DNA of 64,000 bases from Rhizobium sp. RCAM05350 (GCA_024426085.1 CP087974.1:310001-374000), one strand, 5' to 3'; positions 1 to 11,758 are shown, counted from the stretch's first letter. Numbers and translations are program-made. The notes: generated from the sequence alone by a model not told the origin.

Positions 1-544
1 GTGGCGGTCTGCCGAAACAGGTGACGCAGAACCGGCCTTCCTACTGGCATGGCTGGTCGCCGGACGGAAAGACGCTTGCCTATTGCGGCATCCGTGATCA
101 GGTGTTCGATATCTACACGATCCCGGTCGAAGGTGGCGAAGAGACCCGCCTGACGTTCGGCGAGGGACGCAATGACGGGCCTGACTATAGCCCCGATGGC
201 GAATGGATCTATTTCAACTCCAGCCGCACCGGCCGGATGCAGATCTGGCGTGTACGGCCGGATGGTTCGGATGTCACGCGCATCACCGACAGCGACTATG
301 GCGACTGGTTCCCGCATCCTTCGCCCGACGGCAAGCACCTGCTGGTGATCTCCTATGACGGCGACGTCTTCTGATCATCCGCGTGATCTCGATGTGCGGA
401 TGCGGCTGATGGATCCGGATGGCGGCAATGCCAGCGTGCTGTTCGACTTGTTCGGCGGGCAGGGCACGATCAACGTTCCCAACTGGTCTCCCTGATGGCA
501 AGGAATTCGCTTTCGTGCGCTATCAGCCAGCCTCTGGGAATTAA
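1..544 (+). CDS. TolB-like beta-propeller protein, 5' truncated
   Basis: The gene enters from outside the window (open from base 3) and ends at TAA 542-544. The product is a run of PD40/WD40-like blades, each carrying an SPDG turn: [36 protein letters not shown] and [13 protein letters not shown]. This is typical of the TolB-like propeller family of cytoplasmic or periplasmic proteins in rhizobia. Two +1 shifts break it. Deleting T372 (TTCTGAT to TTCGAT) and T493 (CCCTGATGG to CCCGATGG) restores one continuous frame. No catalytic residue can be assigned; the substrate or partner is unknown. Confidence 0.75.
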
Positions 545-659
545 CGGATTTCCAACCAGCTTGTTTAAACGAAACTTCCGCTTTCCTTGATAGGCTCCGT
601 CTCAATCAACGCATGAACCCTGGGGGCAGGTTTCGGCGAACAGGACCGGCGAGGCGGGC

Positions 660-2191
660 ATGGCTGTGGTTGTGACGGGGCGAAAAACGGGCAGGGCAGT
701 TCTGGGAATTCATGCAGCCTGTACGCTGGTCGCGCTGCTGATCGTCGCAAGCCTCGCCTTCGTGCTCGACCGTTCCGTCACCGAGGCAGACCGCTTCGGC
801 CTGACCTGCCGAGGGGAGACTGGTCGAAAGCGAGATGCGGCACCAGGTCGATGCTGTCGTGCAGTACCAGGCCGAATTGTCCTATTGGGACAAGAGCTTC
901 GTGCAACTCGCAGACAGGACCTTCACCGATGCTTTCGTCAAGGAAGAGCTGACCGACTGGCTGTGGCGGGATTTTGGTTTTTCCTGGATGATCTTTGCCG
1001 ACGCTTCCGACCGTGCATTGCTGGCCGTGGAGAATGGCCGCAAAGTGGATGCAGACGTGGGCGGGCGCACCCTGAAATGGGTCGAGGACCACATCGAGAA
1101 GGCGAACGATCTTTATGAGACGGCGCTCCTTGCCAAGGGCGGCGGCTGGGCACTGCAATCGATCGAGGCGGACAAGGATGCTCTGGCGGCGCCGCTGCCC
1201 AACATCCACTCTGCGGACCTGCGGATGATCGATGGCAAGATGAGCATTGTCGTGGTGCAGGCCGTTGTTCCCAAGACGATGGACATTCCAGCCGGCCGCC
1301 GCAAGCCAGTGTTCATGATCACTGTCAAGCCTTTCAGCGAACGCATGATCCGTGACATGGAAGACAGGCTCGGAATGTCCAATCTCGGATTTACCCCACT
1401 GCGCCAAGTGCCGGAGGGTTCCATTCACGTGGCGGTCAGCGATTGCTCCCAGCCCGGCTGCATGGTTGCTGCCTGGACGCCGCGCGCACCCGGCAGTTTT
1501 GTCCGCTCCGAGACGCTGCCGAGCGTAATCGTCATTGCAATGCTGGCGGCCTTGGTCATGGCCTTCATCGCCGCCCGGTTCGGCGCCGTCTTTTCGGCGC
1601 TGCAGAGCAGCGAGGCAGAAAACCGGCATCTGGCCAAGCACGATCGCCTGACCGGCCTTTTGAACCGCAGTGGTTTTGATGATGTTCTCCATGCATCACT
1701 GGCGAAGGTCAACGAGCGTCCGTTCTCGCTGCTTTGCCTCGATCTCGACAAGTTCAAGGCGGTCAATGACACCTATGGTCATCCGGCCGGTGATGCGGTG
1801 CTGAAGACGCTGGCCATCCGCTTTGCCGATCGGGTTGCAGATCGTGGGGTTGTTGCGCGGCTCGGCGGCGACGAGTTCATCGTCATCCTCAAACACACGG
1901 TTGCACGCCCGGATGTCATGGCGCTTGCCAGGCGCTGATCGTCGATGCACAGGTGCCGGTGCCATTCGAGGGACAGTTGCTGCGCGTCGGCAGCAGCATC
2001 GGTGTGGCGTTCGCACTGACCATGGGACAATCGCCCGCGAAATCGTCCCCTTGGCTGATCAGGCGCTGTACCTGGCCAAGAATCGTGGCTGCAACCGCGT
2101 CCAGACAGCGGATGATCTGGTCGTCGCTGACCATCTCACGCACGCCGGCCAGGCCTGCGTAATTTATCGGAGCGATAGCGGGATGTTGTAG
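660..2191 (+). CDS. CHASE4-GGDEF diguanylate cyclase (frameshifted)
   Basis: This is a membrane c-di-GMP synthase. It has an N-terminal transmembrane helix (about residues 15-37), a periplasmic CHASE4-like sensor region (WDKSFVQLAD ... WLWRDFGFSWMIFAD), a second transmembrane helix (VIVIAMLAALVMAFIAA), and a GGDEF domain with an intact RLGGDEF active-site loop after HDRLTGLLNR and DLDKFKAVND. No EAL domain follows. Three breaks are seen. Removing T807 (ACCTGCC) joins the first two pieces. Removing one base from each of the adjacent CAG and CTG near 1930-1937 joins the third. A further shift lies near 2020. The 3' end overlaps the convergent LacI gene by 28 bp, so the exact stop is uncertain. 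Confidence 0.8.
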
Positions 2192-3193
2192 GGCGTGATG
2201 ACTTCGACGGCCGATAGGCGCGCGACGCCCGGTGCGACCAGAGCGCCACGTCGACTCATGATTGCCCGGAAGACGGTGCGCACGTCGGCCTTCAGATCAT
2301 GATGCAGGACGAAATGGATTTTTCCCGTGCGGAGCAGATCGAGATTTCCGGCGTCTAGATCGTGCGCCACGAATACGGCGCAGGTTCGCTCCGCCGCAGC
2401 AAAGCCGCCAGCACGGCGCGATTGCCGCCGCCGATCGAATAGACGGCGTTGATGCCCGGATTGTTTGAAAGCGCTGCGGCAGCGAGTGCCCCTGTCGCAT
2501 CGTCGCGGCCAAGGCCCTCGCTGATTTCCACGATGCCGATCGACGGATAGCGGTCGCGTAATGTGCGGCGAAAGCCGATTTCCCTGCTCTTCTTCGCCGC
2601 GGAACCGGCTGCTCGACAGGGTTGTCAGCACCGTTGCCGGCTGGCCGGGCAAAGCGTTCGCCGATGAGGTAGGCGGCCGTTTCACCGGCGGCCCTGTTGT
2701 CTGCGCCGGCATAGGCGGTACGCGGCGCATTGGGCAGATCGGTCACCAGCGTCACGACGGGAATGCCGGATTGTTCGAGCCGCGCGACGGCGGCGCTGAT
2801 CTCCGGGACATCCGGCGCTTTCAGGACGACGCCGTCGGTGCCGCGAAGGTGCACGCGGTCGAGCAGTTGGACAAGCTCCTGCGGCCGCATCGATTTGGCG
2901 AAATGGAAGCGCGAGCGGAAGATCGTCGGCAGGAATGTCAGGCTCTCGCTCTCGAAGGCTTCGCGCACGGTATCGGTGAACCGATCAGGCGCTTCCATGA
3001 TGATGTCGATACCGAACTTGCGTCCCTGGATTTCGACGCCTGCCTGCTGTTTTTCCAGCTCGCGGATGGCAGCGCGGACGCGCAGCTCCGTCTGCTTGCG
3101 CACGCCCGGGCGCTCGTTGAGGACGCGGTCGACCGTGGCAACGCTCAGCCCCGCCTGAAAGGCGATGTCCTTGACCAGAAACTCGTGCGCCAT
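2164..3193 (-). CDS. LacI-family transcriptional regulator (frameshifted)
   Basis: The N-terminus holds a LacI helix-turn-helix (VKDIAFQAGLSVATVDRVLNERPGVR, residues about 7-32), followed by a periplasmic-binding-protein-like sugar-sensing domain with the usual DGVVLKAPD and IPVVTLVTDLP segments. The C-terminal half is spread over three frames: ERFARPATVLTTLS, then GINAVYSIGGGNRAVLAAL, then GKIHFVLHHDLKADV. At least two or three single-base errors are therefore needed to explain it. It is divergent from the PhyH-SDR pair with a 104-bp intergenic region, which suggests it regulates that pair. The effector is unknown. Confidence 0.8.
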
Positions 3194-3297
3194 CCCGGCT
3201 CCGTTCTGATGGTTTTTTGATGGATTTATGCTCTATATCAGCTTTTCCTGCCGCGTATAGTGCTGTCATCGAAAGACATCCGGTGGGAGGAAATGGG

Positions 3298-4492
3298 ATG
3301 AAAACCGACAATATCCTGACGCAGCGTGCAGACCGGGTCTGGCTGACGGAAGCCGCTTGCGATCTCGAGGATTTCCGGGCGGAGGTGGAGCGCACGACAT
3401 CGCTTGCCGACTATCCACATGCGGCAGCCGTCGAGAAGAACGTTCTGATCTACGACAGCGCCAGCGTGCTGAAGGCGGCGGCGACCGGCGAAGGGCGCCG
3501 GGCGGTGCTGGCTGAAATCTGCGAGGCCTTTGCGACGGGACCGGGCGTCGTCGTGCTGAAGCGGGCGTTTGAGGATACCGCCGTCATCGATGCGGCAAGC
3601 GGCATTTTCGACGATATCATCAACGAGCAGCACCGGACCAATAGCGGCGGCGGCGACCATTTTGCAAAGCCGGGCGCCAACGACCGCATCTGGAATTCGC
3701 TGGAAAAGCACTGCCTGCGCGACCCGCAGAATTTTGCCGCCTATTATGGCAATGCCCTGATCGCCTTAGTCAGCGAAGCCTGGCTTGGGCCGAGTTACCA
3801 GATGACGGCGCAGGTGAACCGGGTCAATCCGGGCGGGGCTGCCCAATCTGCACATCGGGACTACCATCTCGGCTTTCAGACCTCATTGGTGATCGAGCAG
3901 TTTCCAGCCCATGTTCATCGGTTGTCGCCAGTCTTGACGCTGCAGGGCGCCGTTGCCCATTGTGATATGCCGCTGGAAAGCGGGCCGACCTTGTTCCTGC
4001 CCTATAGCCAGACCTATATTCAGGGCTATCTGGCGCTGAAACGCCAGGAGTTCCACGATTACTTCGATCGCCACCATGTACAACTGCCCCTGGAAAAGGG
4101 TGATCTGGTGTTCTTCAATCCGGCGCTTTTCCACGCCGCCGGTACCAATCGCTCCGAAGGCATCAAGCGCGTGGCAAATCTTTTGCAGGTGTCCTCCGCC
4201 TTCGGCCGGGCGATGGAGACTGTCAATCGGGGAGCGCATGAGCGCCGCGCTCTATCCGGCCCTGAAGGCAATGCTTGCTGACGGTCGGCTGTCTTCCGCG
4301 GAAGCGGCCTGTGCCATCGCTTCCTGCGCCGAAGGTTATTCGTTCCCGACCAATCTTGACCGTGACCCACCGGTCGGCGGGCTTGCGCCGAAGACGCAGG
4401 CGCAGTTGATGCACGAAGCGCTGTCGGGCGGTTGGGAGGAAGCCGCATTTGCAGCAGTGCTTGCGGCGCAGTCGGAGAAGAAGCTCAGCTAA
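3298..4492 (+). CDS. Phytanoyl-CoA dioxygenase (PhyH) family protein
   Basis: A Fe(II)/2-oxoglutarate oxygenase of the PhyH family. The facial triad is visible as H186-x-D188 (AHRDYHLGF) and H279 (LFHAAGTNRS). The start at 3298 is chosen because GGGAGGAA lies just upstream; an in-frame ATG at 3217 has no such site. A +1 shift near 4221 (ACTGTC read for ACGTC) divides the catalytic part from a short C-terminal part ending in AAQSEKKLS. It is followed after 88 bp by an SDR dehydrogenase and is divergent from a LacI regulator, so the set probably hydroxylates and oxidises a small sugar-like or polyol substrate. The substrate itself is not deducible. Confidence 0.8.
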
Positions 4493-4580
4493 CGGAACCA
4501 CATTCTACAATTTGAACTCCTGCCCGAATGCCGGGCGGGAGTTTTTTGGCATCAGCGATATCGAAAATGGAGGAAATACA

Positions 4581-5403
4581 ATGAGCAATGACTATGGCCG
4601 TCTGGACGGCAAGATCATGATTGTCACCGGCGGCACACAAGGGCTGGGGGCAACGATTGCGACGCTGTTTGCCGAGCGCGGTGCTGCCGGCATCGTGATC
4701 TGCGGCCGCAATGCGGCCAAGGGCGAGGCCAAGGCAGCCGAAATCGGCAAGGCGACCGGCACCAAGGTCGTCTATGTGCAGGCTGATCTCGGGGAGGTGG
4801 AGGATGCGCGCAAGGTGGTGGCTGCCTGCGATAGCGCCTTCGGCCGCGTCGATGCGTTGGTGAATGCGGCGGCGATCACCGATCGCGGCACGATCCTCGA
4901 TACAAGCCCGGAACTGTTCGACCGGATGTTTGCCGTCAATGTGCGCGCACCGTTCTTCTTGATGCAAGAGGCGATCAACGTCATGCGCCGGGAGAGGATC
5001 GAGGGAACCATCGTCAATATCGGCTCGATGTCAGCGAAGGCCGGCCAGCCGTTCATTGCAGCCTATTGCGCCTCCAAGGGTGCTTTGGAAACGCTGACCA
5101 AGAACACTGCTTATGCGCTGCTGCTGCAACCGGATCCACGTCAATGGCCTCAACATCGGGTGGATGGCCTCGGAGGGCGAGGACCGCATTCAGCGCGAAT
5201 ATCATGGTGCGGCCAGCGACTGGCTGGAAAAGGCGGCGGCGAGCCAGCCCTTCGGCCGTCTGGTCGATCCGGCCGAGGTGGCGCGTGCCTGCGCCTATCT
5301 GTCGTCCGGAGAGTCGGGCCTGATGACCGGCTCGGTGATCTGCTTCGACCAGTCGATCTGGGGTGCCTATGACGGTTCGCCGCATCCAGTCGCTGCCATG
5401 TGA
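4581..5403 (+). CDS. Short-chain dehydrogenase/reductase
   Basis: A classical SDR of about 273 residues. It has the TGGTQGLG nucleotide loop (residues 17-24), NAAAITDRG after strand 4, the catalytic serine in [10 protein letters not shown], and YCASK for Tyr/Lys. The start is preceded by TGGAGGAAAT. A single extra T at 5125 (CTGCTGC for CTGCGC) splits the protein; removing it gives a continuous read through [18 protein letters not shown]. It is the second gene of the PhyH-SDR pair and likely acts on the product of the dioxygenase; this is inference from adjacency. Confidence 0.85.
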
Positions 5404-5459
5404 CAGGATAATGCGGGCTGCCTTGCATTTGGCGGCCCGTCATGTCCATATCGTTTCGT

Positions 5460-5643
5460 TCAGGTGCCCGCGAAAACGGGAGAATCGGGAATCCGGTGAA
5501 AATCCGGGACGTGCCCAGCGCTGTGACGGGGACGGTTTTGCATTGATGAATTTCTGAATCATTTCAGAATTCTGCCACTGGATCTTCATCTGATCCGGGA
5601 AGGCGGCAAAGCCGGATGATCCGCAGTCAGAAGACCGGCCTGA
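5460..5643 (+). promoter_or_regulatory. Cobalamin riboswitch
   Basis: The core blocks of a B12 riboswitch occur in order: AGGTGCC, a GGGAATCCGGTGAAAATCC segment with GGGACGTGCCC, CGCTGTGACGGGGA, GCCACTGG, GGGAAGGCG, and the B12 box GATGATCCGCAGTCAGAAGACC (split here only for naming). The outer stem can form between TCAGG (5460-5464) and CCTGA (5639-5643). It ends 60 bp before bluB in the same orientation, so it probably represses synthesis of the cobalamin lower ligand when B12 is sufficient. Confidence 0.93.
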
Positions 5644-5651
5644 CAAGATAG

Positions 5652-6397
<746 letters not shown>

Positions 6398-7513
6398 TCA
6401 GTTGGTCTGCTGCTGCTGCTGGTATCCCGGGCCGGCCGGATGTCTGAGGTCGATGGAGGTTTCCTGCGAGGGCAGGAAGCTCGGGCCGACGACGCGTACC
6501 TTGTTATCCTGCGGATTGTAGGGCCGGTCCGCGACGGTATTTTTCGCCTGCGTGTCGTCCGTATTCTTGCGGGTGCGAAGGTCGATGACACCCTTGCCGT
6601 TGTCGGGCGTGCTCTGTTGGATAGCGGTTTGTCCCGCCGGACGGCAGCCACATTGGCCGGGCTGGCTGAGGTCGCGGGTCTTGTAGGCGAAAGCCGACGG
6701 TAGGTCTGCATATGGCTCGCCGGTGGCGGCGGAAACCATCTGGTCGGTCTCTTCGGTCGTCAGTGCATGATAGTAAAGCGCCGTCTCCGCTCCCGGGCAA
6801 CGCCGCTGGCAGGCTTCGGCATCGCGCTGAAAATCGGCGGGGGATGCGTTCGACGAGATCGGGAAGAACGCCCCGTCGCAGGTGCGCACGCATAATGTCC
6901 GCAGGCTGCCGGGATAGTCGTCGCTCGGGGCCGAAGCCGTCATCCGGCGTGGTGAAATCGGCGTCGCTGCTGTGCAGGCCCTGATAGTCTTCGCTGATCG
7001 GCGGCAGGTCGCTCAGAATATTGCGATGGGTTTCCGGTTCCTCGACAGCGGCCCTGAGAACTTCATCCTGTTCTTCAAAGCAGCGATTGACGTCGAGGGC
7101 AGCCCGGATACGCCGCCGACTGATATCGCTGTCGCTTCCCGTCGCGAGACTCTGACGGCGTGCCTTCAATGTTTGAAGGTTCATTTCCATCTGCGAGATT
7201 TCGGCGTCCAGACTCGCGCAGGCTTCTTCATTCGGCCCGTCAACAATGATGACGCTGCCCGGAACTGCATCCCAACCGCCGAAGATCGCTGCGCGCTTGC
7301 CGCAGGTCCAGATTCTGGCGTGAGATTGCGCCGGTATAGTCGCGCAGATTGGCGTTGGAGGCGACGATTTTCGGCAAGCTGGCAAGACGCGCGTTCAGCC
7401 GTTCGCACACGGCCGAGGCCTCTGCGGTGGTCGTCATGACCAGAAGAAGCGGAGCTATCAGCGCCGCGAAGGATACCTGAACGGAAGATCACGTGTTTCT
7501 CTCGCCTGAGCAT
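6398..7513 (-). CDS. DUF2865 exported protein (frameshifted)
   Basis: Convergent with and directly abutting bluB. The start is placed at 7513 because, after removing one A from CAG near 7478, a signal peptide appears (SFAALIAPLLLVMTTTAEASA) leading into AVCERLNARLASLP. The middle is coiled-coil (EEACASLDAEISQMEMNLQTLKARRQ). The C-terminal part has the DUF2865 signature CVRTCDGAFFPIS ... QRRCPGAETALYYH, then a polar tail ending in QQQQTN. At least three shifts are present. Function is unknown; an envelope location is likely from the signal peptide. Confidence 0.7.
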
Positions 7514-7649
7514 ACCGGCACCTCGCCGGGTGCGAAGGAACATCCTGCGCACTCTGACTTTCCAACCATCATAACGTCATTCGAAGGTGGCGCAACGCAG
7601 TCCGTGCACCAGCGTTAACGCGACGCGGGAGAATAAAACCCGGCGAGGC

Positions 7650-7676
7650 GGGAGAGCCACAATCGGCGGCTCTCCC
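7650..7676 (-). terminator. Probable terminator of the luxI-type gene
   Basis: GGGAGAGCC (7650-7658) pairs perfectly with GGCTCTCCC (7668-7676). It lies 15 bp beyond the stop codon of the leftward autoinducer synthase gene. The T-rich stretch on the minus strand is weak (GGGTTTTATT) and somewhat distant, so this is a moderate call. Confidence 0.5.
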
Positions 7677-7690
7677 ACGAAGGAAACTAC

Positions 7691-8335
7691 CTATGCCGCC
7701 CTTGCCATCTCAAGTGAGATCGGCCGCTCCAGCACGGAACCGCCGATTTCGGCGACGGCCTTCATCCTGTCCAGAAGATCGGTCGTGACCTCCCAGGCAA
7801 CGGCGACGGCATAGACCGAGCCGATGCGCTGCGGCTCGCCGATCCGCTCGCCGGGGCATCCCATCCGCCGGAACATCCGCTCGAGGAAGACGTCGGTGAC
7901 GGTAACAATGTGGCTGAGACCGGAGGAAAGCCCCAATTCTCCGACACCGCACATCAGCTCGGCCGCCGCGATCGTCACCTGGTTTGAGCCGCGATCCTGC
8001 GAGATGGTCGGATCGATGCAGAACCGGCTGGATTCCCAGACAGACGCGCTTCGCACCTGTGGATTGGTGCCGAGCAGGATCGGAAATGTGTCATCCAGCA
8101 TGTTCGGTCCGAGTGTTGGCAAGAGGCGCAACGCGCCGCGCAGGCGGCCCGTCTGGTCCGAATAGGAGAGCACGTAGAGCGGGTTGGCGTCGTCGTAGTG
8201 ATCGATCTCCCAGTTGCCGCGAACCGACACGTCCCATTTCAGCAAGTCGTGAAAGACGCGCTTGCGCAGCTGGAACATGGCATCGATATCGCCTGGATGT
8301 TGCCTGCCGGTGTTGCGGTTGAAAATTCTGATCAT
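7691..8335 (-). CDS. LuxI-family acyl-homoserine lactone synthase
   Basis: An intact 214-residue autoinducer synthase that makes N-acyl-homoserine lactone from S-adenosylmethionine and acyl-ACP. The invariant LuxI residues sit at canonical positions: R24, F28, W34, D45, D48, R70, F84, E101 and R104. The start has AGGAG six bases upstream. The luxR-type gene lies just upstream on the same strand and a lux box lies between the two, giving the layout of sinR-sinI and cinR-cinI. The acyl chain length cannot be read from the sequence. The gene has no frameshift, unlike most neighbours. Confidence 0.93.
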   Translation of the reverse strand: MIRIFNRNTGRQHPGDIDAMFQLRKRVFHDLLKWDVSVRGNWEIDHYDDANPLYVLSYSDQTGRLRGALRLLPTLGPNMLDDTFPILLGTNPQVRSASVWESSRFCIDPTISQDRGSNQVTIAAAELMCGVGELGLSSGLSHIVTVTDVFLERMFRRMGCPGERIGEPQRIGSVYAVAVAWEVTTDLLDRMKAVAEIGGSVLERPISLEMARAA

Positions 8336-8394
8336 TGTTTGCTCCTGTGTTCGTATGCGAGGAGCAAATGCTGTCAGGGATCGTCAGCGGACAT

Positions 8395-8414
8395 AACTGT
8401 CGGTAGTGACAGGT
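8395..8414 (-). promoter_or_regulatory. lux box upstream of the luxI gene
   Basis: AACTGTCGGTAGTGACAGGT is a 20-bp imperfect palindrome (arms A-A/C-CTGTC and GACAGGT, 6-bp spacer). It is centred about 70 bp upstream of the luxI start codon. Length, symmetry and position fit a LuxR-AHL operator for autoinduction. Confidence 0.75.
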
Positions 8415-8534
8415 TTCTAATGCACGCGGATATGCGATGGAATCCGGTGCGTCCTTCTGGACGCACCGGGGGAGTGCGGCGGCGACTCTGTCGAATCTGC
8501 TTAGATCGGGGGGGCGACGATATTTTGGCGGGAA

Positions 8535-9272
8535 TCAGAAGGTCGGGATAAGATCGCGCCGAACGGCCTGGGCAACGGCCTGCGTGTTGGAGACGACATT
8601 CAGCTTGCGGCGGGCGTTGGTCATGAAGAAGCGGACGGTGCGCTCGGAGATGCCGAGGATTGTACCGATTTCCCAATAACTCTTGCCGGCAGCGGTCCAG
8701 CCGAGCACTTCTGTTTCACGATGGGTCAACATCTTGGCGCCATGCTCCGAAAGTTCAATCCGGTTGTCGTTTTCCAGAACGGAAGCGTGGAAAAGATTGG
8801 CCAGCAGTTGAAAGTCGCGCAGATGGGTGCGCCGGTAGGCCGGCCACTGTTCTGCCGGGACATCGGCATGGATCGCCAAAAAGGCCAGGCGGCGTGTGGG
8901 TGTCGGAAGTGGCAAGGTCACACCGTCGATGCCCAGCCCCAATTGCGCGGCGGCGCAAAAGAGCGGTTCACTTTCGGGGTGAAGCTGGCGGGCGGTCGCC
9001 CAGTCCACCGGCCTGATGCCACCCATGGTAAGCCGAAGGATAGGATCGATCCGCCGAAATCCTTCATCGAGATAGGTTCTGGCCGCACACGCGCTGAAGG
9101 TATGATGTAACCAGTGAATCGCAAAGCCTGTCGCTAGAACATCGACATCGGCGTAAAGTAGATTTGCAATACAGAAAGTGCTGCGCATCAGGGCGAAAAA
9201 CCGTTTTGCTTCAACGAGTTTCTCGTTTTCCATAATGTCCAGCAGGTCAAAAAATGCCTGTTGGTCAGTCAT
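8535..9272 (-). CDS. LuxR-family quorum-sensing regulator
   Basis: An intact 245-residue protein with an N-terminal autoinducer-binding domain (conserved FRRIDPILRL region) and a C-terminal LuxR/GerE helix-turn-helix beginning LTHRETEVLGWTAAGKSYWEIG and continuing ILGISERTVRFFMTNARRKL. It lies 199 bp upstream of the cognate synthase on the same strand and likely activates it through the box at 8395-8414. Similar arrangements are SinR/SinI and CinR/CinI of rhizobia. Which of these is the ortholog would need a tree. The 125 bp upstream is strikingly AT-rich. Confidence 0.9.
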   Translation of the reverse strand: MTDQQAFFDLLDIMENEKLVEAKRFFALMRSTFCIANLLYADVDVLATGFAIHWLHHTFSACAARTYLDEGFRRIDPILRLTMGGIRPVDWATARQLHPESEPLFCAAAQLGLGIDGVTLPLPTPTRRLAFLAIHADVPAEQWPAYRRTHLRDFQLLANLFHASVLENDNRIELSEHGAKMLTHRETEVLGWTAAGKSYWEIGTILGISERTVRFFMTNARRKLNVVSNTQAVAQAVRRDLIPTF

Positions 9273-9397
9273 GTTGCAAATACCCTGTTATTTAAGGGAA
9301 TTTACCATGATAATGGTTTTTAAGGTTTGTCTAGTACAATCTTTGGTTAATAAAGATTTCCTAAATTATACAATTTTAAATTGTATTTTGGGCAATT

Positions 9398-11758
9398 TTA
9401 TATTTCGATTGAGCTGGCTCTAGACCGGCTCAATCGTCGTTTGATTATGCCGGGTACAGAGGCTTCCACAACCGCCAGTGCCGCCATATTGACGACGCCG
9501 CATGAGGTCACGGATGGCGACAGGATATGCGCGGGCAAAGCAGTGCCGAGAAGAATCGGTCCCACGTGCAAACTGTCGGTCATCGTCTTGACGACACCAA
9601 GCGTGATGTTGGCGGCATCCAGATTGGGGAAGACGAGAAGGTTGGCTTCGCCGGTCAGCGTGCTGTCGGGCATGACGCGCTTGCGCAGGAGTTCGGAAAT
9701 GGCGGAATCGCCATGCATTTCGCCGTCGGCCTCGAGATCGGGGGCGAGTTCCCGGACGATCTGCATCGCCTTGCGCATCTTGAAGGCGCTTTCCAGATCC
9801 GCGAGCCGAAATTGGAATGCGATACGAGCGCTGCGCGCGGGGTGATGCCGAAGCGGCGGATTTCCTGGGCAGCCATCACCGTCTTCTGGGCGATTTCCTC
9901 GGCCGTCGGGTCGAAGGTCACGTAGGTGTCTGTGAGGAAGGTGGCGCCGCGCTGCGAGATCAGCAGACTGAGTGCGGAATAGTCCAAAACACCTTCACGC
10001 TTGCCGATGATCTGGGAAACGGCCCGCAGATGGGCGCTGTAGCGGCCTTCGACACCGCAGATCAGCGCATCGGCCTCGCCGCGCCGCACAGCAAGTGCGC
10101 CGATTACGGTCTGGTTGGTCCGGACGATGGTGCGGGCCGCTTCCGGGATCACGCCGAGACGGCCGACCAGCGCAAAATAATCATCGACATAGTCGTGGAA
10201 GCGCGGATCGCCCTCCGGGTTGACCACTTCGAAGTCCACGTCCGGGCGAATGCGCAGGCCATAACGCTTCAGTCTTGTCTCGATGATGTGCGGACGGCCG
10301 ATCAGGATTGGACGGGCCGTACCGTCTTCGAGCAGCACCTGGGCGGCACGCAGGACGCGCTCGTCCTCGCCTTCGGCAAAGATCACCCGGTTCTTCTGGG
10401 CATTCTTGGCGGCGGCGAAGATCGGCTTCATGATGAAGCCGGACCGGAAGACGAAGCGGTTGAGTTGATCGAGATAGGCGTCGAAATCGGTGATCGGCCG
10501 GTTGGCGACGCCGCTGTCGGCGGCAGCCTTGGCAACGGCTGGCGCGATACGCAGGATCAAGCGCTGGTCGAACGGCGAGGGGATCAGGTAATCCGGGCCG
10601 AAGACCGGCGTTTCGCCGGAATAGGCACGGGCTGCAACATCCGATGGTTCTTGCGTGGCAAGGGATGCGATGGCGCGCACGGCCGCCATCTTCATTTCCT
10701 CGTTGATCGTCCGGGCGCTGCAATCGAGCGCGCCGCGGAAAATATAGGGGAAACACAGGACGTTGTTGACCTGATTGGGGAAATCGGACCGGCCGGTGCA
10801 GATCATCGCGTCCGGGCGGGCGGCACGCGCCACTTCCGGCATGATTTCGGGGTTGGGGTTGGCGAGCGCCATGATCAGCGGCTTTTCCGCCATCTGGACC
10901 AGTAGTTCCGGCTTCAGGACACCAGCAGCCGAAAGACCGAGGAAGACGTCGGCACCGGCAATGCTGTCGGCGAGAACGCGGTTGGTGCTGTCCTGCGAAT
11001 AGATCGACTTCCACTCGTCCATTAGCACTTCGCGGCCGACATAGACTAGGCCTTCGAGGTCGTGGACCCAGATGTTTTTCGCTGGGCACCGAGCGTCACC
11101 AGCAAATTGAGGCAGGCGAGGGCCGCGGCACCCGCACCTGAGGTGACGATCTTGGCCTTGGCAATGTCCTTGCCGGCAAGTTCCAGGCCGTTGAGGATAG
11201 CGGCAGCGACGATGATCGCGGTTCCGTGCTGGTCGTCATGGAAGACGGGAATATCCATCTTCTCAGCGCAAACGGCGTTCGACCTCGAAACATTCCGGTG
11301 CCTTGATGTCTTCCAGGTTGATGCCACCGAAGGTCGGCTCCAGCGCCGAGATGACATTGACCATCTGGTCGATCTCGGGTGCATCGATCTCGATATCGAA
11401 GACATCGATGCCGGCAAATTTCTTGAACAGGACGGCCTTGCCTTCCATCACCGGCTTGGAGGCGAGAGGACCGATATTGCCAAGGCCGAGAACCGCCGTG
11501 CCGTTCTGAAACGACCGCGACCAGGTTGGCGCGCGCGGTGTAATCGGCGGCGGTCGACGGATCGTCGCGGATGGCAAGGCAGGGGGCTGCAACGCCCGGG
11601 GAGTAAGCGAGCGCCAGGTCGCGCTGGTTGCCGAGCGGCTTGGTCGGCTGGATTTCGAGCTTGCCGGGCCGCGGATAACGATGGAAGAACAATGCCTGCT
11701 CATCAAGATCGCCGCTTGCTGGAACCGCTGGGGTCTTGGCTTTGTCACCGGTGCTCAT
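9398..11758 (-). CDS. maeB: Malic enzyme with C-terminal phosphotransacetylase-like domain (frameshifted)
   Basis: A large malic enzyme of the rhizobial Dme/Tme type (about 770-787 residues) that decarboxylates malate to pyruvate, feeding acetyl-CoA and NAD(P)H supply. The N-terminus reads [19 protein letters not shown] and [16 protein letters not shown]. The malic domain continues with [20 protein letters not shown] and [16 protein letters not shown]. The C-terminal third is the Pta-like domain ([22 protein letters not shown] ... [20 protein letters not shown]). At least four shifts interrupt it. One example is TTTCAGAAC near 11505, where removing A restores VSNGTAV. The final codons are uncertain: a frame ending earlier, near 9450, is possible. 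NAD versus NADP preference cannot be told. Confidence 0.88.

Noticed and set aside
3264-3278. TGTC-N7-GACA inverted repeat as a LacI operator
   Set aside because: Arms are only four bases and the centre lacks the CG typical of LacI-family operators; too weak to annotate.
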